From the NCBI RefSeq assembly GCF_001866665.1, contig NZ_MLYO01000009.1:186001-250000 (forward strand): a DNA stretch of 64,000 bases. The letters are read 5' to 3'. The notes beneath the pieces are model-generated. The model worked only from the letters and a program-made list of their open reading frames with translations, did not search any database and was not told the origin of the DNA. Shown here in pieces: positions 1-8,637 of the stretch (position 1 is its first letter; each line of letters starts with the position of its first letter). The DNA comes from Streptomyces monashensis (GTDB lineage: Bacteria; Actinomycetota; Actinomycetes; Streptomycetales; Streptomycetaceae). Position numbers and translations under genes: made by a program.

Positions 1-1145
1 ACGACGGACAGTGGCGGCAGGCCGCCTGGGCGCTGGTCGCCCGAGGGGCGCGCATGGTCGAGTACTGGCACTGGCACACCCTGCACTTCGGCGCCGAGAC
101 CTACTGGGGCGGGGTGCTGCCGCACAGCGGGCGTCCCGGCCGCCTGTATGGCGAGCTCGCCCGTCTGGGCCGTGAGTTCGCGGCGGCCGGCGAGCTGGTG
201 GCCGGACTGGAGCCGGACGCCGACATCGCCATGGTGTACTCGCTGCCGAGCAAGTGGCTGATGCAGAAGTACCCGCCGCTGGCCGCCGCGGACGACAGCC
301 CCGACAACCGTTCCTACCACGGCCTGTTCGACCCCTTCTACCGGGGCGCGGTGGAGTCCGGCCGGCAGGTGCGCATCCTGCACGCCCGGCAGCTGCACGA
401 CCCGGAGGACCCCGGCGCGAGGCCGGCCCCCGACGTGGCCGCACGGCGCCACCCGGTGCTGGTCGCCACCGGCCTGTACCTGGCCGACGACGGCCTGCTG
501 GACTGGCTGGCCGCCTACGCCGAGGCGGGCGGCCACCTGGTCCTCGGCCCGCGCACCGGCTATGCCGACCCCGAGGGGCGCGCCCGGCCCGAACCCGCGC
601 CCGCGCGGCTGTCCGGCGCGGCCGGGGTCTGCTACGAGGAATTCAGCAACCTCTCCGCCGAACTGCCGCTCCGGGCCGTGCCGGAGAGCCCGTTGCAGCT
701 TCCGGCGGGGGCCCGGGCGACCCGCTGGGTGGATGCCCTGGTCGCCGACGGCGCCGAGGTGCTGGCCGGGTACCGGCACCCGCACTTCGGCCGCTGGCCC
801 GCGGTGACCAGCCGTGTTCACGGCCGGGGCCGGGTGACCTGCGTGGGCACGGTCCCCAACGGGGCGGCGGCCCGGGCGCTGATGGCGTGGCTGGTGCCGA
901 AGCCGTGCAGTGGCTGGCGTGACCTGCCCGCCTCGGTGACGGCCTGCACCGGGACCTCGCCGGACGGCCGCCGCGTCCACGTCGTGCACAACTGGAGCTG
1001 GGCGCCCGCCTCCGCCGTCGCGCCCGGTGACCTGGTGGACGTGCTCGCTGCCGGGACGGGCGGTGCGGCGAGGAGCGCTGTCCCGGCCGGGTCCCCGGTC
1101 GAGCTGGGGCCCTGGGACGTGCGTGTCCTCGCCGCGGATCGGTGA
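1..1145 (+). CDS. GH42 beta-galactosidase, C-terminal part (cut by window start)
   Basis: The reading frame is open from base 3 and ends at TGA 1143-1145, so only about 380 C-terminal residues are seen. The first visible residues (WHWHTLHFGAETYWGG, then LPHSG) match the end of the GH42 TIM barrel. They are followed by the glutamine-amidotransferase-like trimerisation domain and a small C-terminal beta domain. The catalytic glutamates lie upstream of the window. The family hydrolyses terminal beta-galactosides, usually in the cytoplasm. The ATG at 54 is an internal methionine, not the start. The gene converges on the ricin-B glycosidase with 7 bp between the stops. A second, interrupted GH42 lies 2 kb downstream, so this copy may be the functional one. 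Confidence 0.85.
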   Translation, partial: DGQWRQAAWALVARGARMVEYWHWHTLHFGAETYWGGVLPHSGRPGRLYGELARLGREFAAAGELVAGLEPDADIAMVYSLPSKWLMQKYPPLAAADDSPDNRSYHGLFDPFYRGAVESGRQVRILHARQLHDPEDPGARPAPDVAARRHPVLVATGLYLADDGLLDWLAAYAEAGGHLVLGPRTGYADPEGRARPEPAPARLSGAAGVCYEEFSNLSAELPLRAVPESPLQLPAGARATRWVDALVADGAEVLAGYRHPHFGRWPAVTSRVHGRGRVTCVGTVPNGAAARALMAWLVPKPCSGWRDLPASVTACTGTSPDGRRVHVVHNWSWAPASAVAPGDLVDVLAAGTGGAARSAVPAGSPVELGPWDVRVLAADR

Positions 1146-1152
1146 CATGGCG

Positions 1153-2997
1153 TCAGTTCAGCTGCCATTTCTGGTTGGCGGCCCCGGTGCAGTTCCACAG
1201 CTGGACCAGGGTGCCGTCGGTGGTCCCGCCCCCGGCGGCGTCCAGGCACAGCCCGGACAGGGCGCTGGTGATGCTGCCGTCGGAGTTCAGTTTCCACTGC
1301 TGGTTGGTACCGCCGGTGCAGGACCAGATCACGGCCTTGGTGCCCGAGGCGGTGCCCGCGCCGTAGGCGTCCAGGCACATCTGGGAGCTGCCCGAGTACA
1401 CCGTCAGCTGTCCCGAACTGGTGGCTGTCCAGCGCTGGTTGGCGCTGCCGATGCAGTCCCAGAGCTGCACCTGGGTGCCCGCGGTGGTGGTGGCGCCGGG
1501 GACATCGAGGCACTTGGAGGCGCCGACGGCGTGCAGGGAGCCCGTGGCCGCCGCGCCGGAGGGGTGCAGTTGGACCACGACGATCGAGTAGGGCGGCACG
1601 GTCTGCTGCGAGGGGCCGCCGGTCGCGGCCGAGCTGAGGCCGCCTGCGTTCTTCAGGTACGACCAGACGGTCGGAGTGGCCGACGAGGGGGTGAAGCCGT
1701 TGTAGGAGAGGGCCACGTTCGCCGCGTTGTTCGGGTCCTTGTTGATCAGCATGACGTCGAGGTCGCCGTTGCCGCGGCGGACGGCGTGGGCGCTGACCAG
1801 CGAGGTGGAGCTGGTGGACGACAGCATCGTGTCCCCGGGGGCGCCGAGCTTGGTGATCAGCTGGAGGCTGTGGTATGGGGCGAAGGGCGTGTTGAGGGCG
1901 GGCTCGCAGGAGGCGCCGCTGGAGACGAGACCGCCGTCGGCGTAGTCCGTCGCGCCGTCGACGTTCGTCACCGAGGAGCAGTCGGTGCCGTTGCGCAGGT
2001 CCCACCAGTCGACGTTGAAGATGCCGTTCTCCCACCAGGTCAGGTACTCGTCCGGGGCGAACAGCGCGTCGGGCGCGGTGTCCACGTCCCGCTGGCCGTT
2101 CGTCTCGGTGATCGCGATGCCGACGTTGGGCGCGTTGCTGCCCGCGTACTGGTTGATGAGCGAGCGGACGGTGGAGGTGATCCGGGGGATGTCCGCCTGC
2201 GGCTTGGTCAGCAGGTCGCTCTCGCTGGTGGTGCTGGGGTAGTGGTGCACGATCACGAAGTCGATCTTCGGGCCGGCGATGGAGAGCACGGTGTGGTTCC
2301 AGTCGGCGGTGTCGCCGGGCCCGGTGATGCCGTCGGGCCAGCTGCCCGGAGTGGTCAGCACCGCACCGATCTTGACGCCGGGGTCCACGGCCTTCATCGC
2401 GGAGACGAACTGGAGCAGGTTGGTGGCGTACGTGGTGGCGCTGTGGCTGCTGTGCTTGTCCAGCTCCCAGCCGCTGCCGTTGCTGTACTCGCCGTTGCCG
2501 GGGACCTCGTTGCCCACCTCCCAGTACTTGATCCCGTAGCCCTTGGTGATGTTGGCGTAGCGCACCCAGGCCGCGGCTTCGTCGGGGGTGCCGGAGCCGT
2601 AGTTGACCGTGATGACCGGCTGCGCGCCGGCGGCGCGGACGGTGCCCATGAAGGCGTCGAAGCCGGTGTTCGGGGCGACGTACCCGCCGTTCTCCTCGGT
2701 GTTGGTCTGCCAGTGGTAGGCGTCGGAGACGCTGCCGCCGGGGTAGCGGACGGCCTTGAAGCCCGCGCCGGCGATCAGCGAGGGCGTGGCCGAGGAGTTC
2801 ATCTGCCCGTCGAAGACGGCGGTGTTCACGCCCGAGCCGATGGACGGGATGGAGCCCAGCGGCCGGTTCGCGTCCACGGACACGGTCACCGCGGTGTCCG
2901 CGTGGGCGGCGGGAACGCCGCCGAGGAGCGCGACCGTCGAGGCGAGCAGCGTTGTGGTCAGGCCGGCAAGGGCGCGGGTGAGAAGCGTTCTGCGCAC
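1153..2997 (-). CDS. secreted clan-A glycoside hydrolase with C-terminal ricin-B lectin domain (arabinofuranosidase-like)
   Basis: The 614-residue product begins with an Arg-rich signal peptide and a probable Ala-His-Ala cleavage site near residue 35. A TIM-barrel domain follows (about 40-350), with YWEVGNE holding the likely acid/base Glu and AITETNGQ the likely nucleophile, and then a beta-sandwich region. The last 135 residues form a ricin-B (CBM13) trefoil with three QxW motifs (NQRW, NQQW, NQKW) that should bind plant polysaccharide. The fold suggests an arabinofuranosidase or related exo-enzyme acting outside the cell; exact specificity cannot be read from sequence. The GTG at 2997 is chosen because GGAGG lies 5 nt upstream. 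The antisense frame stays open far upstream, but that part is a shadow of the neighbouring genes. A perfect GAAAGTTTC-centred inverted repeat lies just upstream of the start. Confidence 0.85.
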   Translation of the reverse strand: MRRTLLTRALAGLTTTLLASTVALLGGVPAAHADTAVTVSVDANRPLGSIPSIGSGVNTAVFDGQMNSSATPSLIAGAGFKAVRYPGGSVSDAYHWQTNTEENGGYVAPNTGFDAFMGTVRAAGAQPVITVNYGSGTPDEAAAWVRYANITKGYGIKYWEVGNEVPGNGEYSNGSGWELDKHSSHSATTYATNLLQFVSAMKAVDPGVKIGAVLTTPGSWPDGITGPGDTADWNHTVLSIAGPKIDFVIVHHYPSTTSESDLLTKPQADIPRITSTVRSLINQYAGSNAPNVGIAITETNGQRDVDTAPDALFAPDEYLTWWENGIFNVDWWDLRNGTDCSSVTNVDGATDYADGGLVSSGASCEPALNTPFAPYHSLQLITKLGAPGDTMLSSTSSTSLVSAHAVRRGNGDLDVMLINKDPNNAANVALSYNGFTPSSATPTVWSYLKNAGGLSSAATGGPSQQTVPPYSIVVVQLHPSGAAATGSLHAVGASKCLDVPGATTTAGTQVQLWDCIGSANQRWTATSSGQLTVYSGSSQMCLDAYGAGTASGTKAVIWSCTGGTNQQWKLNSDGSITSALSGLCLDAAGGGTTDGTLVQLWNCTGAANQKWQLN

Positions 2998-3008
2998 AAC
3001 CACCTCCG

Positions 3009-3023
3009 CAAGAAAGTTTCTTG
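3009..3023. promoter_or_regulatory. operator-like inverted repeat CAAGAAAGTTTCTTG
   Basis: This is a perfect 7+1+7 inverted repeat just upstream of the ricin-B glycosidase ribosome-binding site. A 13/15 copy occurs at 3141-3155 upstream of the divergent GH42. GAAA(C/G)TTTC boxes are known upstream of actinomycete xylanase and related glycosidase genes, where they act as repressor sites. The LacI protein encoded at 7495-8574 is the obvious candidate ligand, by inference. Confidence 0.65.
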
Positions 3024-3140
3024 GCTGTTTCCAAGTAATTTCCGCGGCAACGTACTGCTTGGTCATGAGCGCGTCAATGACTTCCGTCCGACTCCGACCC
3101 TCCCGGGCAGCTGGATGCGCACCGGGTGTACCCGCCCCTT

Positions 3141-3155
3141 CAAGAAAGTTTCGTT
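3141..3155. promoter_or_regulatory. second GAAAGTTTC operator copy
   Basis: CAAGAAAGTTTCGTT matches the repeat at 3009-3023 at 13 of 15 positions. It lies 23 bp before the TTG start of the GH42 gene, where a bound repressor would block initiation. Together the two boxes could co-regulate the divergent glycosidase genes. Confidence 0.6.
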
Positions 3156-3177
3156 CATAAATCCGCGAGGAGTGCCC

Positions 3178-5163
3178 TTGTCCGCACAACAACTGAGCCG
3201 GCGCCTCCGGGGCCTGGCCTTCGGCGGCGACTACAACCCCGAGCAGTGGGACGCGGCCGTCTGGAAGGAGGACGACGAGCTCATGCGCCGAGCCAGGGTC
3301 AACCTGGCGACGGTCGGCGTGTTCTCCTGGGCCCTGCTGGAGCCGGAGGAGGGCCGCTACGACTTCACCTGGCTCGACGCCCACCTGGACCGGCTGCACG
3401 CCAACGGCGTGGCCGTCGACCTGGCCACGCCCACCGCCTCCCCGCCGCCGTGGTTCTCCCTGGCACATCCCGACGCCCTGCCGGTCACCGCCGAGGGGGT
3501 GCGGCTCACCCACGGCAGCCGCGACACCTACTGCCTCGCCGCCCCGGCCTACCGTGCGGCGGCCCGCCGCCTGGCCGCCGCACTGGCCGAACGCTACGGC
3601 GACCACCCGGCGGTGGCGCTGTGGCACGTCCACAACGAGTACGCCACGCTGTGCTGGTGCGACCACGTCGCCGCCGCCTTCCGGACCTGGCTGCGTGCCC
3701 GGCACGGTTCCCTCGACGCCCTCAACGAAGCCTGGGGGACCGCCTTCTGGAGCCAGCGGTACGGCAGTTGGGAGCAGGTGCTGCCACCGCGCGCCACCCA
3801 GTGGCACCGCAACCCCGGGCAGAGCCTCGACTTCCATCGGTTCTGGTCCGACGAGGTGCTCGGCGCCTACCGGGAGCAGCGCGACGCGATCCGCGCCCGC
3901 AGCGACCGTCCGGTGACCACCAACCTCATGCTGCCCGGCTACCAGAACCTGGACCTGTGGGCCTTCGGCGGCGAGGTCGACCTGGTCGCCATCGACCACT
4001 ACCCGGTCGCCCCCGGTCTGGACGCCGCCGCCGACACGGCGTTCGGCGCGGACCGCGCCCGTTCGTTCGGCGGCGGCCGGCCGTGGCTGCTGATGGAGCA
4101 GGGCACCAGCACCGTCTACGACGGCGACCGCGTGCTCGGCAAGGAACCCGGGGAGACCCTGCGGCACTCCCTCGGCCACATCGCCCGCGGGTCGGAGGGC
4201 GCGCTGTTCTTCCAGTGGCGCCAGTCCCCCGCGGGCGCCGAGCAGTGGCACTCCGCGATGGTCCCGCATGCCGGCCCCGGCAGCCGCGTCTTCCGCGAGG
4301 TGGAACAGACCGGCGCGGCCGTGGCCCGCCTCGGTGAACTGGCCGGCTCGACCGTGACCGCCCATGCCGCGGTACTGCACGACTCCGACGCCTGGTAGGC
4401 CCTCGACGTGGACGGTCTGCCCTCCGCCGAACTGGACTACCACGACGCGCTGCGCCGGGCCCACCGCGCGCTGTGGGACGCGGGCGTCACCGCCGATCTC
4501 GCGCGCCCCGGGCAGGACTTGAGCCGCTACCGCCTGGTGCTCGCCCCCGCGCTGTTCCTGCTCACCGACGCGGCCGCCGCCAATCTGCGCCGCTACGTCG
4601 AGCACGGCGGCACCCTGCTCGTCCAGTACGCGAGCGGCTGCGTCGACGAACGCCTGCACGCCCGTCTCGGCGGCTATCCCGCGCAGCCGCTCCGCGAGGC
4701 ACTGGGCGTCCGGGTCGAGGAACACCGGCCGCTGCGCCGGGGCGAGCGCATCGTCCTGTCCGACGGGAGCGAGGCGCGCTCCTGGTCCGAGAGCCTGCGC
4801 ACCGACAGCGCCGAAACCCTCGCCCGCTACACCCACGGCATGCTGACGGACCGACCGGCGCTGACCCGCCACCGGTTCGGCTCCGGCCAGGGCTGGTACC
4901 TGTCCACCCGGCTCGACGAGGCGGCCTACACCGCCCTGGTCCGGCGGCTGGCCGCGGAAGCCTCCCTCGAACCGGAGTCGCCCGGCCTGCCGCAGCACGT
5001 GGAAGCGGTGACCCGCCACGCCGTCGACGGACGCGCCTGGCAGTTCCTGCTCAACCACCGCCGCGACACGGTGCCGCTGCCCGACCCCGGGCACGACCTG
5101 CTGACCGGCACCTGCGTCACCGAACTGCCACCCGGCGGCTGCGCCGTACTTCGAAGGTTCTGA
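3178..5163 (+). pseudogene. GH42 beta-galactosidase interrupted by in-frame TAG
   Basis: One continuous frame of 662 codons encodes a full-length GH42 enzyme except for TAG at 4396-4398 (codon 407). The barrel is complete before the stop: FGGDYNPEQW at the N-terminus, acid/base Glu154 in WHVHNEY and nucleophile Glu307 in LLMEQG. After the stop the same frame continues with the trimerisation domain (ALDVDGLPSAELDYHDALRR onward) and the C-terminal beta domain. Family members usually have an aromatic residue, often Trp, at the stop position, so TGG to TAG is the likely change. The start is TTG 3178, with GAGGAG 5 nt upstream. It may give only a truncated barrel, be a dead gene, or reflect a base-calling error. 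It heads an apparent operon with the GH36 gene and LacI. Confidence 0.85.
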
Positions 5164-5206
5164 ACTCCCCTGCCATCCTTGACCGTTCCTCCGGAAAGGA
5201 ATCCCC

Positions 5207-7366
5207 GTGACCGAGGAATCCCCCACCGTCCGCTGGGGCCACGACGCCCTCCACCTGGAGATCGACACCGACCCGGACGCCCCGCCACGGCTGCGTCGGA
5301 TCGGCGTCCCCGGGCAACTGCCCGCGGAACCGCCCTCGGCAGCGCCCCTGCCGCTCGTCGAAGCCACCACCACCGACCACGGCCACCACTGGTCCGGACA
5401 CCGGGTGATCGACACCGTCATCGGCGCCGACCTGCGCTACCGCGGGCACACCGCAGCCCGGGACGGCGCCTGGCACCGGCTGACCGTCCAGCTCCATGAC
5501 CCGGCCGGCGGACTGGCCGCGGAGGTGGTCCTCAGCTCCCCCGACGGCGTCCCGGCGCTGCGCAGCCAGGTAGTGATCCGCAACGAGAGCACCCGGAGCC
5601 TGCGCCTGGAGTCCGTCACCTCGCTCGTGCTGGGCGGCCTCACCGCGAATGCTGACCTCGAGGCGGCCGACCTGCTGTGGGCGGAGAACGACTGGCTCGC
5701 CGAGTACCGCTGGCAGCGCCGGCCGATGCGGCTCAGCTCACCGGTCCTCAGCGGCCGCGTCCACTACCGGTACGGCAAGGGCGGCTTCGCCGTCGCCGGG
5801 CAGGGCACGTGGTCCAGCTGCGACCGGCTGCCGATGGGCGGGCTGACCGACCGCCGGACCGGCCGGACGTGGGTGTGGCAGATCGAGCACAACGGCGGGG
5901 GCTGGCACTGGGAGTGCGGCGAACACGACGACTCCGCATACCTGGCCCTGTCCGGCCCGAGTGCCGGACGGCACGGCTGGTCCCGGCTGCTGGAGCCCGG
6001 CGCCTCCTTCGAGACCGTCCCGGTCGCGATCGCCCTCGGCGTCGAAGGACCCGACGAGGCCTTCGCCGCGCTCACCCGGTACCGGCGCGCCGTCCGCCGA
6101 CCGCACCCCGACCACCGGCGCCTGCCCGTCATCTTCAACGACTACATGAACTGCCTGATGGGCGACCCGACCACGGCCAAACTGCTCCCCCACATCGACG
6201 CGGCCGCCGCGGCAGGTGCCGAGTACTTCGTCATCGACGCCGGCTGGTACGACGACGACGAGGGCAACTGGTGGACCGGCGTCGGCGCCTGGGAGCCCTC
6301 CTCCTCCCGCTTCCCCGGGGAGCGCGGCATCCACGAGGTGCTGGACCGCATCCGTCGGCTCGGGATGGTCCCCGGCCTCTGGCTCGAACCCGAAGTCGTC
6401 GGCGTGACCAGCCCGTTGGCCCACTCGCTTCCGGCGGAGGCCTTCTTCCGCCGCGACGGCGTCCGGGTCGTCGAGACCGGCCGCCACCACCTGGACCTGC
6501 GCCACCCGGCCGCACGCGACCACCTCGACCGGGTGGTGGACCGCCTGGTCGGCGAACTCGGCATCGGCTACCTCAAGTTGGACCACAACATCGACCCCGG
6601 GCCGGGCACCAGCGGGAACCCGGGCGAGGCTGCCGCCGACGGCCTGCTCGGCCACAACCGCGCCCACCTGGACTGGCTGGACGGCGTCCTGGACCGCCAC
6701 CCCGACCTGGTCCTGGAGAACTGCGCCTCCGGCGGCATGCGCACCGACTACGCGCTGCTGTCCCGGCTCCAGCTCCAGTCCACCAGCGACCAGCAGAACC
6801 TCGCGCTCTACGCGCCGATCGCGGCGTCCGCGCCCACCGCGGTCACCCCCGAACAGGGCGCCGTCTGGGCCTACCCGCAGCCGGAGGACACCCTCGACGA
6901 GGTCGCCTTCACCATGGCCAACGCCCTGCTCGGACGGATCCACCTGTCCGGTCGGCTCCCGGAACTGTCGCCCGGCGCACAGGACTTGGTCGCCGAGGCG
7001 GTGGCCGTGCACAAGGCCCTGCGCGCCGACCTGGCCACCGCGCTGCCCGCCTGGCCGCTCGGACTCCCTGCCTGGGACGACCCGTGGATCGCCCTCGCCC
7101 TGCACACCCCGGCCGCCACCTACCTCACTGTCTGGCGCCGCCCGGACGGGAAGGACACCACCGTGCTCCCGCTGCCGCGGTTCCGTGACGCCGCCGTACG
7201 CGCGGAGGTGCTGTACCCCTCCACCAGTCGGGCACGCTCCCACTGGAACCGGGAGAGCGCCGTCCTGACACTGGCCCTCCCCGCCGCGCCGTCCGCCGTC
7301 GTGCTCCGGCTCACCCCGGAAACCGGCGGGCAGGAGGCCGCGGGAGCGGCGAAGCCGACCGGGTGA
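5207..7366 (+). CDS. GH36 alpha-galactosidase
   Basis: The 719-residue cytoplasmic enzyme releases terminal alpha-galactose from raffinose- or melibiose-type sugars. An N-terminal beta-supersandwich (about 1-300) precedes a TIM barrel. The signature strand FVIDAGWYDDDEG is present, the nucleophile Asp459 lies in YLKLDHN, a conserved LENCASGG follows, and the acid/base Asp528 lies in STSDQQN. Length and motif order fit the bacterial family. The GTG start at 5207 has GGAAAGGA 7 nt upstream and lies 43 nt after the GH42 stop, which suggests co-transcription. The LacI gene follows 128 nt downstream on the same strand. Confidence 0.93.
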   Translation: MTEESPTVRWGHDALHLEIDTDPDAPPRLRRIGVPGQLPAEPPSAAPLPLVEATTTDHGHHWSGHRVIDTVIGADLRYRGHTAARDGAWHRLTVQLHDPAGGLAAEVVLSSPDGVPALRSQVVIRNESTRSLRLESVTSLVLGGLTANADLEAADLLWAENDWLAEYRWQRRPMRLSSPVLSGRVHYRYGKGGFAVAGQGTWSSCDRLPMGGLTDRRTGRTWVWQIEHNGGGWHWECGEHDDSAYLALSGPSAGRHGWSRLLEPGASFETVPVAIALGVEGPDEAFAALTRYRRAVRRPHPDHRRLPVIFNDYMNCLMGDPTTAKLLPHIDAAAAAGAEYFVIDAGWYDDDEGNWWTGVGAWEPSSSRFPGERGIHEVLDRIRRLGMVPGLWLEPEVVGVTSPLAHSLPAEAFFRRDGVRVVETGRHHLDLRHPAARDHLDRVVDRLVGELGIGYLKLDHNIDPGPGTSGNPGEAAADGLLGHNRAHLDWLDGVLDRHPDLVLENCASGGMRTDYALLSRLQLQSTSDQQNLALYAPIAASAPTAVTPEQGAVWAYPQPEDTLDEVAFTMANALLGRIHLSGRLPELSPGAQDLVAEAVAVHKALRADLATALPAWPLGLPAWDDPWIALALHTPAATYLTVWRRPDGKDTTVLPLPRFRDAAVRAEVLYPSTSRARSHWNRESAVLTLALPAAPSAVVLRLTPETGGQEAAGAAKPTG

Positions 7367-7494
7367 AGCCTGGAGGCTCCGCCCCGGGCCGGGGATGCCA
7401 GAATGGCCCAGCAGGCACGCTCGCGCGTCGCAGCCGTCCCTCCCGTACCAGGAGGCGGGTCCCGGGTGGAGCCATGGTCGAGGAAGGGGCGAAC

Positions 7495-8574
7495 GTGACG
7501 GACAACGGATCGGGCGAGCCGACGGCGGACGAGCAGAGCTCTCCTGACGACAAGCCGGGTTCCGTCACCATCGCCTACATCGCGGAGTCCGCCGGCGTCT
7601 CGATCCCCACCGTCTCCAAGGTGCTCAACGGTCGCCCGGGAGTCTCCGACCAGACCCGGGCCCGCGTCGAAGAACTGATCAACCGATACGGCTACCGGAA
7701 GTCGGCGGCCAACCGCGCCAACGTGGTGGAGCTGGTCTTCCGGGAGCTGGAGAGCCTGTGGGCGGTGGAGATCATCCGCGGCGTGGAGCGGGTGGCGCGC
7801 AGGAACCGCGTCGGCGTCATGGTCTCCGAACTCGCGCTCCACGACAGCCAGCCCATGTCCATCGACGACACGGTCAGGCGCCGTCCCAACTGCGTGCTGT
7901 CCGTGTCCCGGCTCTCGCAGAAGGAACGCGAGCAACTGGAGGCGAAGGGCATCCCGTTCGTCGTCATCCACCCGATCGACGACCTGCCGGACGACGTGCC
8001 CTTCGTCGGCGCCACCAACTTCCGCGGCGGCCACACCGCCGTCCGGCACCTGCTCGGCCTGGGACACCGGCGCATCGCCATGATCACCGGCCCGGACCAC
8101 CCGTACTGCCTGGCCCGCAAGGCCGGATACCTCGCCGCACTGGCCGAGGCCGGCGTCCCCGGCGAGCCCGACCTGCTGGTGCAGACCCAGCTCACCCGCG
8201 AGGAGGGGCACGCGGCCGCCCGCGAGCTGCTGTCCCGCGACGACCGGCCCACCGCCGTGTTCACCGCGAACGACCTCCAGGCCGTGGGCGTCTACCAGGC
8301 CGCCCGCGAGCTGGGTCTGTCCGTCCCGGCGGACCTGAGCGTCGTCGGCTTCGACGACCTGCCCATCGCGGCCTGGGTGGAACCACCGCTGACGACCGTG
8401 CATCAGCCGCTGACCGAAATGGCCGTGGCCGCGACCGATTTGGCTCTCGCGCTCGGCCGCGGCGAGGAGGTGGGCCAGGTCGGCCTCGAGATCGCCACCA
8501 CTCTCACCGTCCGGGCCAGCACCGCCCCGCCGAAGGCTCGCCCGGCGCGGGCAGCCCGCAAGGAGCCCAAGTAG
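7495..8574 (+). CDS. LacI-family repressor of the galactosidase genes
   Basis: This 359-residue regulator has an intact N-terminal helix-turn-helix (TIAYIAESAGVSIPTVSKVL, then NGRPGVSD) with the hinge-helix region after it. A periplasmic-binding-protein-like sugar sensor follows, with GHRRIAMITGP and the conserved SVVGFDDLP. GTG 7495 is favoured because GGAAGGGG lies 6 nt upstream; ATG 7474 in the same frame is an alternative. Its position behind the GH42/GH36 genes suggests that it senses a galactoside or galactose and binds the GAAAGTTTC boxes at 3.0-3.15 kb. Its sensor domain is strongly similar to that of the convergent gene at 8638-9690. Confidence 0.92.
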   Translation: MTDNGSGEPTADEQSSPDDKPGSVTIAYIAESAGVSIPTVSKVLNGRPGVSDQTRARVEELINRYGYRKSAANRANVVELVFRELESLWAVEIIRGVERVARRNRVGVMVSELALHDSQPMSIDDTVRRRPNCVLSVSRLSQKEREQLEAKGIPFVVIHPIDDLPDDVPFVGATNFRGGHTAVRHLLGLGHRRIAMITGPDHPYCLARKAGYLAALAEAGVPGEPDLLVQTQLTREEGHAAARELLSRDDRPTAVFTANDLQAVGVYQAARELGLSVPADLSVVGFDDLPIAAWVEPPLTTVHQPLTEMAVAATDLALALGRGEEVGQVGLEIATTLTVRASTAPPKARPARAARKEPK

Positions 8575-8612
8575 CACGGGGGAACCGCTGCTCACGGTAC
8601 GCCGCCGAGCAG

Positions 8613-8632
8613 TGCCGCCGACTGCGGCGGCA
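8613..8632. terminator. hairpin between convergent LacI genes
   Basis: TGCCGCCG and CGGCGGCA form an 8-bp stem around ACTG in the 63-bp gap between two convergent genes. There is no U-tract, but this is common for high-GC actinobacteria. It could serve both strands. Confidence 0.5.
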
Positions 8633-8637
8633 GTCGC

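Noticed and set aside
1027..3177. Plus-strand frame preceding the GH42 domain
   Set aside because: It is antisense to the secreted glycosidase and has no family similarity; the GH42 domain begins after the TTG with GAGGAG.
2998..5421. Minus-strand frame extending the ricin-B glycosidase to over 1400 codons
   Set aside because: The extension is antisense to the GH42 gene and Gly/Val/Arg-rich; the signal peptide and ribosome-binding site place the true start at 2997.
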